This document shows positions 1-10,408 of a stretch of 64,000 bases of DNA, piece by piece (position 1 is the stretch's first letter; every line of letters starts with the position of its first letter). A model generated the notes under the pieces. It made no database searches. It was not told the DNA's origin and saw only the letters and a list, made by a program, of their open reading frames with translations. The translations under genes were made by a program, and so were the position numbers. The stretch comes from Symsagittifera roscoffensis (Eukaryota > Xenacoelomorpha > Acoela > Convolutidae): contig NC_087064.1 of assembly GCF_963678635.1 (NCBI RefSeq), positions 69,740,123 to 69,804,122 on the forward strand, written 5' to 3'.

Positions 1-2
1 GG

Positions 3-1010
3 GCGAGTAGAAACAGAGGGCTAGGCAACGCATTGGCGGATCCTGAAGTGGATAAGGAAAAGACGTTGAGGCAGAGAGTCAAGGCCCGAATCTCGACCAG
101 CACGAAGCTACCTGGGACCGACAGGGTTACAAAGCCACTAGTTACGCCACTCGTGGATAACGGGGCAGCACTAGAAAAAGCCTTGAACAACATAGTGGAC
201 AGTTTAGGAGAACAAAATGAACAAATGTCCATAAGAATGAGTGAACTAGAAAGAGCAGTTCACATTGAAAGAGAAAGTCTGCGGGAAGAAATAAACCGCA
301 ATAGACAAGAAGTTGGTAGGAGCAAAAAACGCTTGAAAGAAAGAACGGACGAGCACATAGCGAAGAACTTGTCGAGAATGACAAGAGAAGCGAAACAGAG
401 AGAGTTACGCTTAAGAGACGACATGGAGAAGTTAAGAATTCAGCAAGAGCAGTATCTTGGGACTCTTGACACAAAAATAGACGCGATGATGGAGAGGCGA
501 ACTCAGGCTATCATGGATAGGTTGGACGGGCTACTAGGCAGCAAGAGTGGACAAAAAGAAGGGGAACCGAATTCGGGAGGTCCCAGCAGGGAGCCGAAGG
601 TGAACTTCAATGACCATCAAAAGAGGAGGGCGTATGGATCCACTAGAGGCAGGGGCAGTTCATCAGGCTATGCCACAAGGGATAATAGAACATGGGGCCC
701 GAACAGTAGGGCAAGTTCAACGGGGAACAGACAGACCTCTAACGAACGACCAAAGCAAGGCACACATGCGACTGGGAGAAGTGTTTCCGGTAACAGGAGA
801 CATGCGAGCCCAGGGAGGAGTCATGTGGGCCAAGGGGGAAACACTCACGGCGATTCGGATTGCAGGGATGCACCGAATACAGAGCCTTTGACAAGGTGTA
901 AGGAGGCTCAGGCGGGACACTCAAGGGATGCTACGGCAATGGCCACAGCCTTTGAACCTCTAAACAGGTCTTTGGAGACATTCCTTACGAGGTTATCCAG
1001 AACCAATTAA
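3..1010 (+). pseudogene. gag: Gag, N-terminal part (coiled coil, then Arg/Gly/Ser-rich)
   Basis: The frame is open from base 3, so the true start lies upstream of the window; no ATG was chosen. From about base 180 to 550 the protein is rich in Glu, Arg, Lys and Leu with heptad-like spacing, which suggests a coiled coil. From about 590 to 880 it is rich in Gly, Arg and Ser, as in RNA-binding Gag segments. The frame ends at a TAA at 1008-1010, but the same frame stays open straight afterwards and runs into the next Gag part. I read this as one gag gene broken by a single stop and not as two genes. Element M has a comparable Glu/Lys-rich N-terminal piece at 43937-44311. Confidence 0.7.
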
Positions 1011-2558
1011 CGCAGTGAGAAGTCCAGAACAGTCTTTAAGAAACCAAGATGCTATAAAGACGAATCTGATGGCTGTATTGATACCTGGATAGAGGTAATG
1101 AAACTGCATTTCGAGGAAGAGGACTTGTCTGAAAGACAGGAATGCAGTGCGCTCACCAGTAACTTGGAAGGGACAGCCCTGAACTGTGTCATGGCCAAGA
1201 AGCAATATCAGCGTGACACAGCCAAGAAAATCTTCAAAATCTTGTTAAACTGTTTTGGATCAGGGGTACAGGGGCACCAGGCGATGATGCGCTTCGAGAA
1301 ACGGAAGCAACGAGAAGATGAAACGGTAGACAAGTTTCTAGACGACTTGCAAATGTTGAGAAGACGCAGCCAACCAGATGAGTCGAACCGAAGGATGAAC
1401 CTGGCAGTAGCCTCAAAATTCATCGCTGGTGTGAAAAATGATGAATTTCGGACAATGCTGGCAACGCATTACACACCACTATCAACCAATGCGCCAATAC
1501 CAGAGGAGTTGAGGCTCAATTCAAAAGAATATCTTTTGTTGAAACCTCCTTCGAGATCTGGATACTATAAGAACAATTATGGTTTTTTTAACAACGGACC
1601 AGCAAACCAAGGGAACAACTGGTACAAACCGAGGGATGATATGGACAAGAGACGCTCTTGTGCCAATTGCAGTTCAACGGACCATCATGTGTCAGCATGC
1701 CCAACTTACAAACAAGGCATAAAAGCAATAGGCTTTAGCCTCGAGGACAAAGATGCGTCAGAATTGGACCATGAGGATTTCATTAGAGGAGTGATTGCGA
1801 AATTCGACCCGAGGTGCTTCTTTTGCAACTTGGAAGGTCATTTTAAATCAGATTGTCCGCAATTCTGGGATGCAGTGGCAGACATCAAGCATCCAAGGCA
1901 TGAAGAAGCTTTGTCAGGAGCGAAAGCCAGCAAGGCTCGCCTGTTGAGTGAAGCGGAGGCACGCAGAAAAGACAAACCTCAAGAGCTGGCGGCGAAGAAG
2001 ATGCAAGCGGTAACTGAAGAGACACGTGAACCGGAACCAGTGACTGCGGCCGATGATTTCAAGATTGATTATAAGGCAGCCGCGAGGGATGCTCTAAATA
2101 GAGTGCAGCAAGAACTGGTGACGAAAGAGATCGAACAAAAAGTGAAACTCGAACAAGAGAATGAGAAACTACAGGAGCAACTGAATACCTTCGAAGCAAC
2201 GGAGATCGAGGAGACTAAAGCACCAAGCAGTTTGAGTATGAAACTTAATGTGATCTCCGGTCAGAGGTTCGGTATGGTGCCACAAGGAAGCAAGATACAG
2301 TCGATAATTTCAGTGGCTGGACACCAGGTAATCAGAAATCTGAGTGAACCATCCGAGTTCACTTTGATGCATTTGGACCCATATGCAGATTATCTGAGGC
2401 TGGTGGAGCCACGCACTGAGACGAGAGCTGTGCGAGCACTACTAACAACGGGTGGCCCTCGCACAAACAAACTTCATGGACGCTACCTGGAGGTCTATAG
2501 GCCGTATCAAGTGATGCTGATGTGGATGGAGTCAGTATCTACACTAGGACTTATGTAA
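1011..2558 (+). pseudogene. gag: Gag capsid-like region and nucleocapsid with two CCHC zinc knuckles
   Basis: The frame continues from the N-terminal Gag part after the stop at 1008-1010; the first ATG is at 1098. The stretch from about 1050 to 1500 looks like a retrotransposon Gag core and includes FGSGVQGHQAMMRFEKRK and DETVDKFLDDLQ. Two zinc knuckles follow, each C-x2-C-x4-H-x4-C: the first from C188 to C201 (bases 1659-1700, counted from the ATG at 1098), the second from C240 to C253 (1815-1856). They would bind the packaged RNA. A Glu/Lys-rich helical segment lies at 2070-2220. The end overlaps the protease frame by 58 bases (2501-2558) in the -1 direction. Element M matches at 43413-43667 and 42448-42855. 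Confidence 0.85.
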
Positions 2559-3325
2559 CGACAGATAGTGACCAAATGGGGCAGATCTATTTGGGTAAGG
2601 AGGAACTCAAAGTCCGCAGGATAGGCCATGACGCCATGATGGAACAAGATGCAGTACACATTGGGTATGAATCAGATGTGACCGCACATCTGCTCGACAC
2701 CAACGGAAGGAAAATCGGGGTCACAGGGCTTCTGGACACAGGAGCGGTAGTGAGTGTGATGCCGATAAAAACTTGGGAAAGAACGGGCTTCACGAGGGAA
2801 GATCTAATTCCAGCAAATGTCAGACTGGCCGCCGCCAATCGAGGAGCTATTTACGTAGCCGAAAGAACACCAGTAACGGTCATCCACATGGGAGGACGGG
2901 ATCTTTGGATGTGCTTCCTGGTGGTAGAGAATTTGGACGACGCCGACCAATTCATCTTGGGCAGAGATTTTGTCAGGAATTTTGACCTGATGATTGACTT
3001 GAACAACGGTCTGATACGGATTAGAAACTCGGACCAGAAGTATGTTAAGAAACCAATTATTAGGATAAAAACAGACGAAAACAAGGTACCAATTTTTTTA
3101 GATAGAAAAGTAAAACTACAGCCAGGACAAGCTGTGGCGGCAATTTTTAGAATGAGAATTTTGAATTGGTTAAGTGATAGTAAACAGGTTTGCTTAGTAC
3201 CGAATCCAAATAGTCAGAGTTCGGTGATTTTAGGCCGGAGCTTCTCGGTAACGCGAAACGGACTGTGTGTCAGTGTGTTATTGAACACACTGGACACCAC
3301 GGTTTCAAACCAGCGTGGAAAGTAG
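2501..3325 (+). CDS. pol: Retroviral-type aspartic protease, start of pol
   Basis: The frame opens at 2501 after a TAG and overlaps the end of gag, one base back (-1). The active-site motif is LLDTGAVVSVMP, with the catalytic Asp-Thr-Gly at residues 72-74 counted from the in-frame ATG at 2522. A typical second motif, FILGRDF, follows near base 2953. The enzyme would cut the Gag-Pol polyprotein. The frame stops at a TAG (3323-3325) directly before LGYALP. Element M has Lys there and continues, so the stop looks like a point mutation in what was a continuous protease-RT reading frame. Expression was probably by -1 frameshifting from gag, although I see no convincing slippery heptamer in the overlap. 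Confidence 0.85.
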   Translation, partial: AVSSDADVDGVSIYTRTYVTTDSDQMGQIYLGKEELKVRRIGHDAMMEQDAVHIGYESDVTAHLLDTNGRKIGVTGLLDTGAVVSVMPIKTWERTGFTREDLIPANVRLAAANRGAIYVAERTPVTVIHMGGRDLWMCFLVVENLDDADQFILGRDFVRNFDLMIDLNNGLIRIRNSDQKYVKKPIIRIKTDENKVPIFLDRKVKLQPGQAVAAIFRMRILNWLSDSKQVCLVPNPNSQSSVILGRSFSVTRNGLCVSVLLNTLDTTVSNQRGK

Positions 3326-4690
3326 CTTGGTTACGCTTTGCCGATGAGGACCGACTATGTGGAGGCACAAAACTTGAAGAAACATAATGTGAAAGACTGT
3401 CCTTATCATGCCAACAAAGATAAAATTTTAAAGAGGATTATTGAATTTAAATATATTCATAAATTGTTTTCAATGAAATCCGAAACGGACGACGGCTTAT
3501 CGAGCTGCTCGAATTTTCCGGAACGCCCCTCGTTATATGAACTAGAGTCTGACAAACCGGTTTTGCCAGATATAGAACATTTAATAAGGAAATTAGATGA
3601 GGGAGATTTCGAAAAATTGCGGGACCTCCTAAATCGGAACGCAGATGTATTTTCAAAACATAAGGCGGATATCGGTTGCTGTAATTTCGTCGAACACGAA
3701 ATCGAACTTAAAGAGGGCGCCGTTCCCCATAGGGAAGGCGCAAGACGAATGACGCCACACATGTCGGAAGCATGCCGAGCGGAAATAGAAATGTTGCTTG
3801 AATACGACATGATAGAACCGTCGAAATCGCCATGGGCTTGCGGGGTAGTAATGGCGAAAAAGAAAGGGGGGCAGCTAAGATTTTGTTGCGACTTTCGCTA
3901 TTTGAACGCGGTGACGATAAAAGATGCGTACCCGATACCGCGAATAGACGACAGCCTCTCTAAGCTTGGTGATGCCAAGTTCTTCACCACATTGGACTTG
4001 GGTTCTGCCTTCTGGCAGGTCCCTCTGCGGAAGAAGGACAGAGGGAAAACCAGATTCGCGTGTGAGTTGGGGTTGTACCAGTGGAAGAGGATGCCCTTCG
4101 GCTTGTGCAACGCAACAGCCACTTTTCAAAGACTGATGGCTCAGGCTTTGACCAGAGTGACCAAGAAATACGGGAATCTCGTGATGTGTTACGTGGACGA
4201 CGTGGTCATAGCGACACCGATCCTGGAAGACCACATTGATCGGCTCGATGAGGTCTTTGGATGCATGAAGAGAGCAGGCTTGAAGTACAAACCATCCAAA
4301 TGTGAAATCATTAGGGATTCAATTAAGTACCTGGGAAGAATGGTGGACAGACATGGTGTGAGGCCGGACCCAGAAGCAGTAGAAGCAGTGTTGACATGGA
4401 AGGCTCCTAGAACGGACACACAGCTCCTGAGCTTCCTAGGGTTTGCCAACTACTACCGCGAGTTCATAAAAAGATATGCGGATAAGGTGTATCCGATGCA
4501 GAAGCTGATGCGCAACAAAGGGAAGAAAATCGAATGGAACGATGAAGCAGAAGTTGCCTTCGAGAACATAAAGCGGGAACTGTGCGAAGCACCAGTGCTA
4601 GGCATGCCTACAGAAAAGGGCACGTATGTTCTTGACACAGACGCATCGGTAGTAGCCATCTCAGGAAAATTGTATCAGGAGCAAGAATAG
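3326..4690 (+). CDS. pol: Reverse transcriptase domain of pol
   Basis: This continues the protease frame. Visible RT motifs are RFCCDFRYLNAVT near 3880, DLGSAFWQVPL near 4000, RMPFGLCNATATFQRLM near 4090 and YVDDVVIA at 4191-4214, with both catalytic Asp residues present. The connection segment follows (LGFANYYREFIKRYAD, then LDTDAS, the first RNase H Asp, near 4635). The product would copy the element RNA into DNA. A TAG at 4688-4690 interrupts the frame inside the start of RNase H, and the same frame resumes behind it. Element M carries the matching region twice (38610-39062 and 40699-41151), with the YVDD motif changed to YVND. Confidence 0.92.
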   Translation, partial: LGYALPMRTDYVEAQNLKKHNVKDCPYHANKDKILKRIIEFKYIHKLFSMKSETDDGLSSCSNFPERPSLYELESDKPVLPDIEHLIRKLDEGDFEKLRDLLNRNADVFSKHKADIGCCNFVEHEIELKEGAVPHREGARRMTPHMSEACRAEIEMLLEYDMIEPSKSPWACGVVMAKKKGGQLRFCCDFRYLNAVTIKDAYPIPRIDDSLSKLGDAKFFTTLDLGSAFWQVPLRKKDRGKTRFACELGLYQWKRMPFGLCNATATFQRLMAQALTRVTKKYGNLVMCYVDDVVIATPILEDHIDRLDEVFGCMKRAGLKYKPSKCEIIRDSIKYLGRMVDRHGVRPDPEAVEAVLTWKAPRTDTQLLSFLGFANYYREFIKRYADKVYPMQKLMRNKGKKIEWNDEAEVAFENIKRELCEAPVLGMPTEKGTYVLDTDASVVAISGKLYQEQE

Positions 4691-5956
4691 AACGGAAGAA
4701 TGGTTCTCCGTCCCATTGCATACGGCAGCAAAGTCTTGAGTGATACAGAGATGAAATATGGCGCACCGAAAGCAGAAATGTTTGCAGTAGTCACTTTCGT
4801 GGAAAAGTACCGTGCATACTTGGGGAGCGCTCCCTTCAAGTTACGCGTGGACAACAGAGCGTTATCCCGGTTGAAGACCTACTCGATGGATCAGAGTTAC
4901 ATTGGTAGATGGTAAGTAAGATTGGATGGCTACCATATGACAATAATCGAACACAGGATGCGTGATAAACACCAGAATGCTGACAGCCTCAGCAAGAAAA
5001 CTGATTTCTATGAAAGGTTGGAGCAGAAGCAAGCCAATCATGCTGAAATAAAGGAAGGATTTTCGTTTCTGGACAAAGAAACTTATGAAGCGCTTCCCTT
5101 AACGAGATGGTTGGATAAATCTGGACATCCAATTCCAGGGCATCCTGAGTTACCTGTAGAGAAAGCAGCCGAGATAAAGATCCTATCCAAGGAGGACCCG
5201 ATCCCCTTGGATATGTTGCTGCGCTCAAATCTGGTCCAGCAAGAACTCTCTCGCATGAACATAAACAGCCTCTCATTATTGGATAAAACGGTGCAGGTCA
5301 CACCGCAAGTGATGCGTATGCTGGGTGGATTGTTAGAAAGAGAAGTGACCAGAGATGACCCCGAGTGGACAGCAGCAGTGGCATCGCTAACAGTCAGTGA
5401 GAAGGTGAAGATCATGCCGTCCAGACGACAACACGAAGAGAACGAGAAGGATTGTAGGACAATAGTTCAGAAACTAGTATCCTCAATACCCCACGAGATT
5501 TTAACCAGTACTTCTTACGGACGGAAAGAACAGGGAAGCAGTACGCGAAGGAAAACCGTTACCTTTGCGGACCAGGATAAAAAAGGTGAGATGGTAGAAC
5601 AAAACCTGCTGCAAGATTTATTGTCCGGGGAGACGAACGATGAGAAGAGTCAGCGAGCACAAGATCAACACCCGGGTCAAGAATGTTTTTCCGGGGAGTC
5701 TGAGATAGAGGAAAAAATTCCTGATGAGAAACAGGACATGGAGAACAAGGTTTTGTCCGGGGAGTTCAGATGGATGCGGAGAAGGCACAGATATGACCTG
5801 GAGGAGCGTGCAGACTCCATCACAAACTCTTCAACAGATGACAATTCCCAAAACTCAGGAATTGACACCTATTCAACTGTCCGAACTAGCAATCCACACA
5901 CTACTAGTGGAAACTCGGGCAAGGGATCTGGACAGAGAGGTGTACCAGGATCCTGA
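4691..5956 (+). pseudogene. pol: RNase H domain of pol and RNase H-integrase linker
   Basis: Same frame as the RT. RNase H residues can be followed: Asp in LDTDAS just upstream, Glu in APKAEMFAVV near 4770, Asp in LRVDNRALS near 4850, and Asp in HQNADSLSKK near 4980. A TAA at 4913-4915 splits the domain. Element M has Ile at this place, so the stop is a later mutation. From about 5200 to 5900 lies an acidic, low-complexity linker containing three copies of a purine-rich motif (CCGGGGAG at 5625, 5691 and 5757). The frame ends at 5956, while the integrase frame overlaps it from 5724, which indicates a one-base shift somewhere between 5724 and 5956. Confidence 0.85.
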
Positions 5957-7220
5957 CAGTGATCGCTACCTTATACCAAGCGAAAGAGTCTATGACAACG
6001 CAGCGGATGATTTGGAGACAATAGCGGTATCGAAACGTTCGATAAGTCTGTTGCCACAAAAAGAGGTAGTCAGGACTGATCTTCAGCCGTTCAAGCAAGA
6101 GACACAGCCGCTGGCGAAGATTTGGTGCGTTAAGATGGAAGAAGACACACACCAGCCCAATGAGCTGAATAGTCAGATGAGGGTCATGAAGACGTACTTG
6201 AAGGCGAGATACAGACTCTCGGATCTTCTCAGGGCGCAGAGAAATGATCGCATAACAAGCAACCTGAAAAGGTGGATCGAGAATGGTTCTCCGGATAAAG
6301 GGGACCTCGAGGAAGATAGTTATCGTATCCTGAGACAGTACTTCATGCAGAAGGAAGGGAGGTTATATTTGAACAAGGACGGGATTGTGGCTTGTAAAAG
6401 AAGAGAAGAAGACAGAGTCCTATACAAGTATAACGCGATAGTGTTACCACAACTCTATCAGACAGAATTATTATTCAGGTCGCATGATCAGGTGGGCCAT
6501 CAGGGGATCGATAAAGTATATCAGAGGATCCTGAAGCGCTTTGAGTGGCCTGGAATGAAAAAGGCATGCGAGAAGTGGGTAACAGCATGTCTGTCATGCC
6601 AACAGGTCAAGGATCCAAGGAAGTTGCGATTTCCTTTACAATCGATTGAGTCCTCTGAGTTCAACGAGGTGGTGCAGATAGATCACCAAAAGATATGCAT
6701 GGCAGACAGCGGTTATAACCAAGTCCTGGTCATGATAGATCACTTCACGAAGTATGCAGAGGCCGAGCCCTGCATAACTGCCTCGGCGGAAGAGACATGC
6801 GACCACCTGATCAATACGTGGATAGCGAGACATGGTTGTCCGATGACGTTTCAATCAGATAATGGAGCAACTTTCGTAGGAGAGCTTACGAAAGAGCATA
6901 CGAGACGCTCACAGGTTGCTCAGGCTCACTCCACGACATACCACCCTCAGACGAATGGCTTAGTGGAAAGACAGAATAGGACGTTAGTGTCGGTGCTGAG
7001 AGTATATTGTTCCAGGTACATGACCGATTGGGACAGATACCTTCCGCAGGTGATGGGAGCATATAACAGCACGCAACACTCCACCACCGGAGTCAGTCCA
7101 CACATGATGCTAACTGGACACGAAAAGTCTTTACCTTTGACCTTTTTCTACCCAGAATATGAGGGAAAGAAAACGCCTCCCCAATTTTACGTGAGGGATG
7201 TGATCAGAAGTCAACAGTAG
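5724..7220 (+). CDS. pol: Integrase, zinc-binding and catalytic domains
   Basis: The HHCC zinc-binding domain shows HDQVGH (near 6482) and CLSC (near 6588). The RNase H-fold catalytic core shows the DDE triad: Asp in VVQIDHQK (about 6679), Asp in FQSDNGATF (about 6857) and Glu in LVERQNRTL (about 6963). The protein would insert the element DNA into the host genome. The frame is one base shifted from the RT/RNase H frame. A TAG at 7218-7220 ends it just after the PEYEGKKT segment, but the frame stays open beyond it into the C-terminal module. Element M has a multiply repeated version between about 32880 and 36890. Confidence 0.92.
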   Translation: MRNRTWRTRFCPGSSDGCGEGTDMTWRSVQTPSQTLQQMTIPKTQELTPIQLSELAIHTLLVETRARDLDREVYQDPDSDRYLIPSERVYDNAADDLETIAVSKRSISLLPQKEVVRTDLQPFKQETQPLAKIWCVKMEEDTHQPNELNSQMRVMKTYLKARYRLSDLLRAQRNDRITSNLKRWIENGSPDKGDLEEDSYRILRQYFMQKEGRLYLNKDGIVACKRREEDRVLYKYNAIVLPQLYQTELLFRSHDQVGHQGIDKVYQRILKRFEWPGMKKACEKWVTACLSCQQVKDPRKLRFPLQSIESSEFNEVVQIDHQKICMADSGYNQVLVMIDHFTKYAEAEPCITASAEETCDHLINTWIARHGCPMTFQSDNGATFVGELTKEHTRRSQVAQAHSTTYHPQTNGLVERQNRTLVSVLRVYCSRYMTDWDRYLPQVMGAYNSTQHSTTGVSPHMMLTGHEKSLPLTFFYPEYEGKKTPPQFYVRDVIRSQQ

Positions 7221-8330
7221 TTGAACGATTTGTGTAGACGAAATACTCAGCAAGCACAGGCAAGGCAGAGGAAAAGATTCGACAAGAAAGCAGCTGGTGC
7301 AAAAGCTTACTCGGTGGGAGACTACGTATGGGTATTTCAGAACGTTATACCACCGAAAGGGACGAAAAAGCTCCTAAAAAATGGAGGGGACCCTTCATGA
7401 TTACAGAAGTGCACCAGGAGGGACGCTTTTATAGACTGAGTACAGGCCAAGCCGTCCACTATGAGACCATGAAGCCACACAATCCATCGACAGAAGACTG
7501 GTGTATACCTGCAGACATGGAAGAAGAGGATTATCTAATGATGGATCCTACTTGTGAGGTCAACGAAAAGGGCACCAGGGAGAAGAACGATGGAAACGAA
7601 GTCGTGGAGGAAGGAACGGATACACCGCTGGACATGGATCCAAACGAGGTGATCGGAGCGGACGATGAAACTTTACCCTACACAGAGGAGGATTGGCAGG
7701 ATCCCGAACAGACAGAGGTTCCCAAGAACTTAGAACCGGATCTTCCGTTCACGATACAGACTCGTCAGAAGGACGGGACAAGACAAAGAAAGAAATATAA
7801 TCCTTACGGTGACGACTTTGTAGTGGACAGGATAGATCTGAAGAATATAGTGGAAGAAGTAGTGGGCTTAGAAGAAATAACTGTGTCACAAGACATTGAC
7901 ATAGTCGATGATCACGATGATGAGTGGGTCGAAGACCGGTCGAAACCCGAGGTGGAATTCGACGACGAGCAGCAACAGTCATATGAACAAGACTTGACGA
8001 ACCTGCGTGTCTTGGAGTGGCAGAACGAAATGCCCTCGGACCTAGAGGAGACCAGCGTCACGATTCAAGACGTAGATCGTGAAAGCATGAAATACATCAA
8101 AACCGAACGAGATGATCCTTCCTGGACTGCCCAGGAAGGACAACTACTCATTCCAGCTTCTAACCTCGACTTGATACCCGGTATGCGATCGATGGGGACG
8201 TCGATGGATATTTTTGTCCGGGGAGTGGGGGTAGGACTTACCCACATTGAAAACTTGATAATAAAAAAATTAAAAAATAGCAAGAGAGACAGGAGACTTA
8301 GAAGCAGAAACAGGCGAAGAACTTAAAAAA
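7221..8330 (+). pseudogene. pol: Integrase C-terminal GPF module and acidic tail
   Basis: After the TAG at 7218 the integrase frame continues through VGDYVWVFQNVIPP. It then shifts by one base in the A-run at about 7376-7381 into the frame that reads KKWRGPFMITEV. The GPF motif in this setting is the C-terminal module of Ty3/Gypsy integrases, thought to help DNA binding and multimer formation. From about 7500 to 8190 the protein is strongly acidic. Near 8200 it reads IFVRGVGVGLTH, matched in element M as IFVRGVGGGLTH (near 31850). A second one-base shift near 8275 leads on into the macrodomain-like part. Element M matches at 32153-32743. Confidence 0.8.
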
Positions 8331-8835
8331 CCTGACATCGGGAGGGTAGTTGAGTCATATTTTAACTTACCAAATGAATATTCAAGTAAGATAATACTAA
8401 CGAACAGTGATTTTATACTCACAAACAGAACATTTGCGATAGCAATCACAGCAGACATGAGTTTTAGGAGCGTTAGCGGCAGATTTTAAGAGAAAATATA
8501 AAAACATAGAGTTCCTTTGGAAGCAACGACCAGGAGTAGGGGGCGTAGCGGCCTGACCTCCGGCGGCGTCACAGATACCGGGAAAATACCTATGCTTCTT
8601 GGTGACGAGGGCGACGGAGAAGCAACACGTAGACCCAGAGAACCTAGTCTTGTCCTTGACGAGGTTGAGAGACTTCCTGGTGGAAATGGACGTGAAGGAG
8701 CTCTCGCTTCCAGTGTACGATCCAAACAGAGGACGACTGCACCCTCGGAAATTGTATGCGCTTGTACACGTGATATTCTCTGATACTAATATACAAGTAT
8801 ATTTACATAAGAAATATTACTTAAGTATAGGCTGA
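8277..8835 (+). pseudogene. Macrodomain-like C-terminal part of Pol
   Basis: In frame from 8277 to 8489 and, after a one-base shift, from about 8476 to 8835 with a TGA at 8554-8556, the protein reads through NSDFILTNRTFAIAITAD, then CFLVTRATEKQHVDPENLVL, then LTRLRDFLVEMDVKELSLPV, a Gly/Arg turn, and HVIFSDTNIQVYLHKKYY. This succession resembles divergent macrodomains: an N-terminal strand with an HCVSAD-like turn, YLITK, a helix, the strand before GCGLD, and VF-DTDI-ITVY. The usual Gly-rich loop is replaced by YDPNRGRL, so binding of ADP-ribose is doubtful. Element M has the same protein at 31304-31849, with far fewer breaks. The assignment is by pattern only. Confidence 0.55.
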
Positions 8836-9235
8836 GTGACGTGCGAGAGGGTGTTAGGCTAAAGACTAAGTTGGATGAAATGTAGGTAATGTGTGATATG
8901 TGTTATATCATGTTATGTGTTATGTTATTATGATCCTGGGTAAGAAGGGGTTAGTGACCATGAACAACTGAATGACGATGTTAGGATTAGATCCAAAGTT
9001 TGGACTGTCCAATCTTAGGTCGAATTCCAAATTTTTAGAGACCGATTGATTTTAATAAATTTTAGAATAAATATCTTTTTATCTGAACTGTTTTTAAGCA
9101 AATTTTAACGATATCTGTTAAGGTGAAACTGACAAGTGTGATATTGGTGACTTCTTTTCTAGATCCTGATTGATCATTTAATTACTCACTTGAGTCAAAC
9201 CTTTGAATCAAATCGAATCGAATCTGAAGAACAGT
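8836..9235 (+). other. Non-coding spacer between pol and accessory ORFs of element A
   Basis: No supported ORF. The sequence turns AT-rich, with a low-complexity GTTATATCATGTTATGTG stretch near 8900. It could hold a second promoter or a splice acceptor for the downstream genes, but I see no clear signal. Element M has a similar AT-rich spacer at about 30850-31300. Confidence 0.5.
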
Positions 9236-9882
9236 ATGGAGAATTTCAAGTTGGATGAATTGATGGACCTGGCAGAGGCATATGTAGGACCGATGATAGA
9301 TGCAATCTATCGTCGGTGATGGATCGAGACTTTGCTCTGGAGGACCCAGAAGTAGTCATGTTGCTGACTGCTCTGATCAACATCTTGAGGCATGACAACC
9401 GTGGGGACCGCACAACGGAAGTCCTGTTGATGGCATATGGAGAGAGGGGAGAGAGGGGAGTGCTAGACCGCCCGAACATGAGAGTGATGAGGTGGAGAAA
9501 CGGGGCTCTCTCAGGGAGTGACTTGGCGAATGAGCCTGGATTGGGAAGTTCTAGGACTAACCAACCAGGTGAAATGCCTATGCCCTCCAAGCCCAAACCT
9601 GGGCTGATGAGAATGCATCAGGAGATGAACAGCGAGGCTGCCTCGTCTGGTTCACCACTGAGAGCAGCTGTGCAACCAAAGAAAGTTCAGACAAACCAAA
9701 CCATGCAAGATCTTGATGGGATAAAGGACGAGCTGGAAAGGACGAAAAGGGAGCTGGACGAGATGACCAAAACCATGCTCATTACGGAGGAAGATCGGGA
9801 CATGTGGAAAAGATTGTTCGAAGACTGCAACAAAAAGCAGGGTCAAGAAATTGAGCGCTTGAGGCGGGACTACAAAGAGTGA
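9236..9882 (+). pseudogene. Accessory ORF A: helical/coiled-coil protein
   Basis: An ATG at 9236 starts a short frame (MENFKLDELMDLAEAYVGPM) that ends at 9319. The continuation in the next frame (from 9316) runs to the TGA at 9880, so one small indel probably split a protein of about 215 residues. The last 60 or so residues (LERTKRELDEMTKTMLITEE and on) are a clear coiled coil. Element M encodes a counterpart at 30144-30750 with LDEL near the start, LANEPGLG/LARNPGLG in the middle and a Glu/Arg/Gln-rich coiled coil at the end. That makes it a conserved gene. I do not recognise a family; a structural, Gag-like or RNA-binding role would only be a guess. Confidence 0.6.
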
Positions 9883-9967
9883 TCGGAACAGATGGCGTTG
9901 ACAACGGCCGTGGAGAAAGTGATACCTGCAAGGAGTATTCCTCGGTGGGCAGTCCCCGAGGGAGCTC

Positions 9968-10408
9968 TTGACGCTTCGAGAAATGAGTCAGACAACGGAA
10001 ACACGGGTCCCGACGGCAACAGCTCGAGTGACAATCCCTGACCCTAGTGACACCCTGGGTGACCCCGTCGTGGAACGAACGGTGAGGAAGCTGATAGAGA
10101 CAGCTGGACGACTGGTCGCCAACAAGAATGCGCCAGGTTCCGGGGTGACCGCACCCTATGGAGCGATCGACGACACGGGCAGAGTACGACTCTCCCAGGC
10201 AGTGATCAGACAGGGGATAAGTGACGTGACGCCACTCATGGGGAGCTCGAAAGCCCCAGAAAAAAGAATACAGAAGATGCCAGCGAAGAAAGTGTCTCGT
10301 GTAATAGACATACAAAAGAACAATCAATTGAGAAATATAACTTCACGGGAGTTCCGGAGACAGATCCGAGAGCTTGCTTCAATCGAGCGACTTGGAACCC
10401 GGCAGTAA
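9968..10408 (+). CDS. Probable N-terminal part of ORF B (or separate ORF), unrecognised
   Basis: A 146-residue open frame with basic character (KMPAKKVSRVIDIQKNN near 10290). It ends immediately before the SGNH block, which lies one base away in frame, so it may be the N-terminal extension of ORF B split by an indel at about 10400. I found no clear match in element M, where this region seems deleted. The start is uncertain, because the first codon of the open stretch is TTG. Confidence 0.35.
   Translation: MTLREMSQTTETRVPTATARVTIPDPSDTLGDPVVERTVRKLIETAGRLVANKNAPGSGVTAPYGAIDDTGRVRLSQAVIRQGISDVTPLMGSSKAPEKRIQKMPAKKVSRVIDIQKNNQLRNITSREFRRQIRELASIERLGTRQ

Noticed and set aside
142-474. 110-residue minus-strand ORF, Leu/Ser/Cys-rich
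   Set aside because: Antisense shadow of the coiled-coil part of gag; composition is that of a reverse-complemented Glu/Arg-rich gene.
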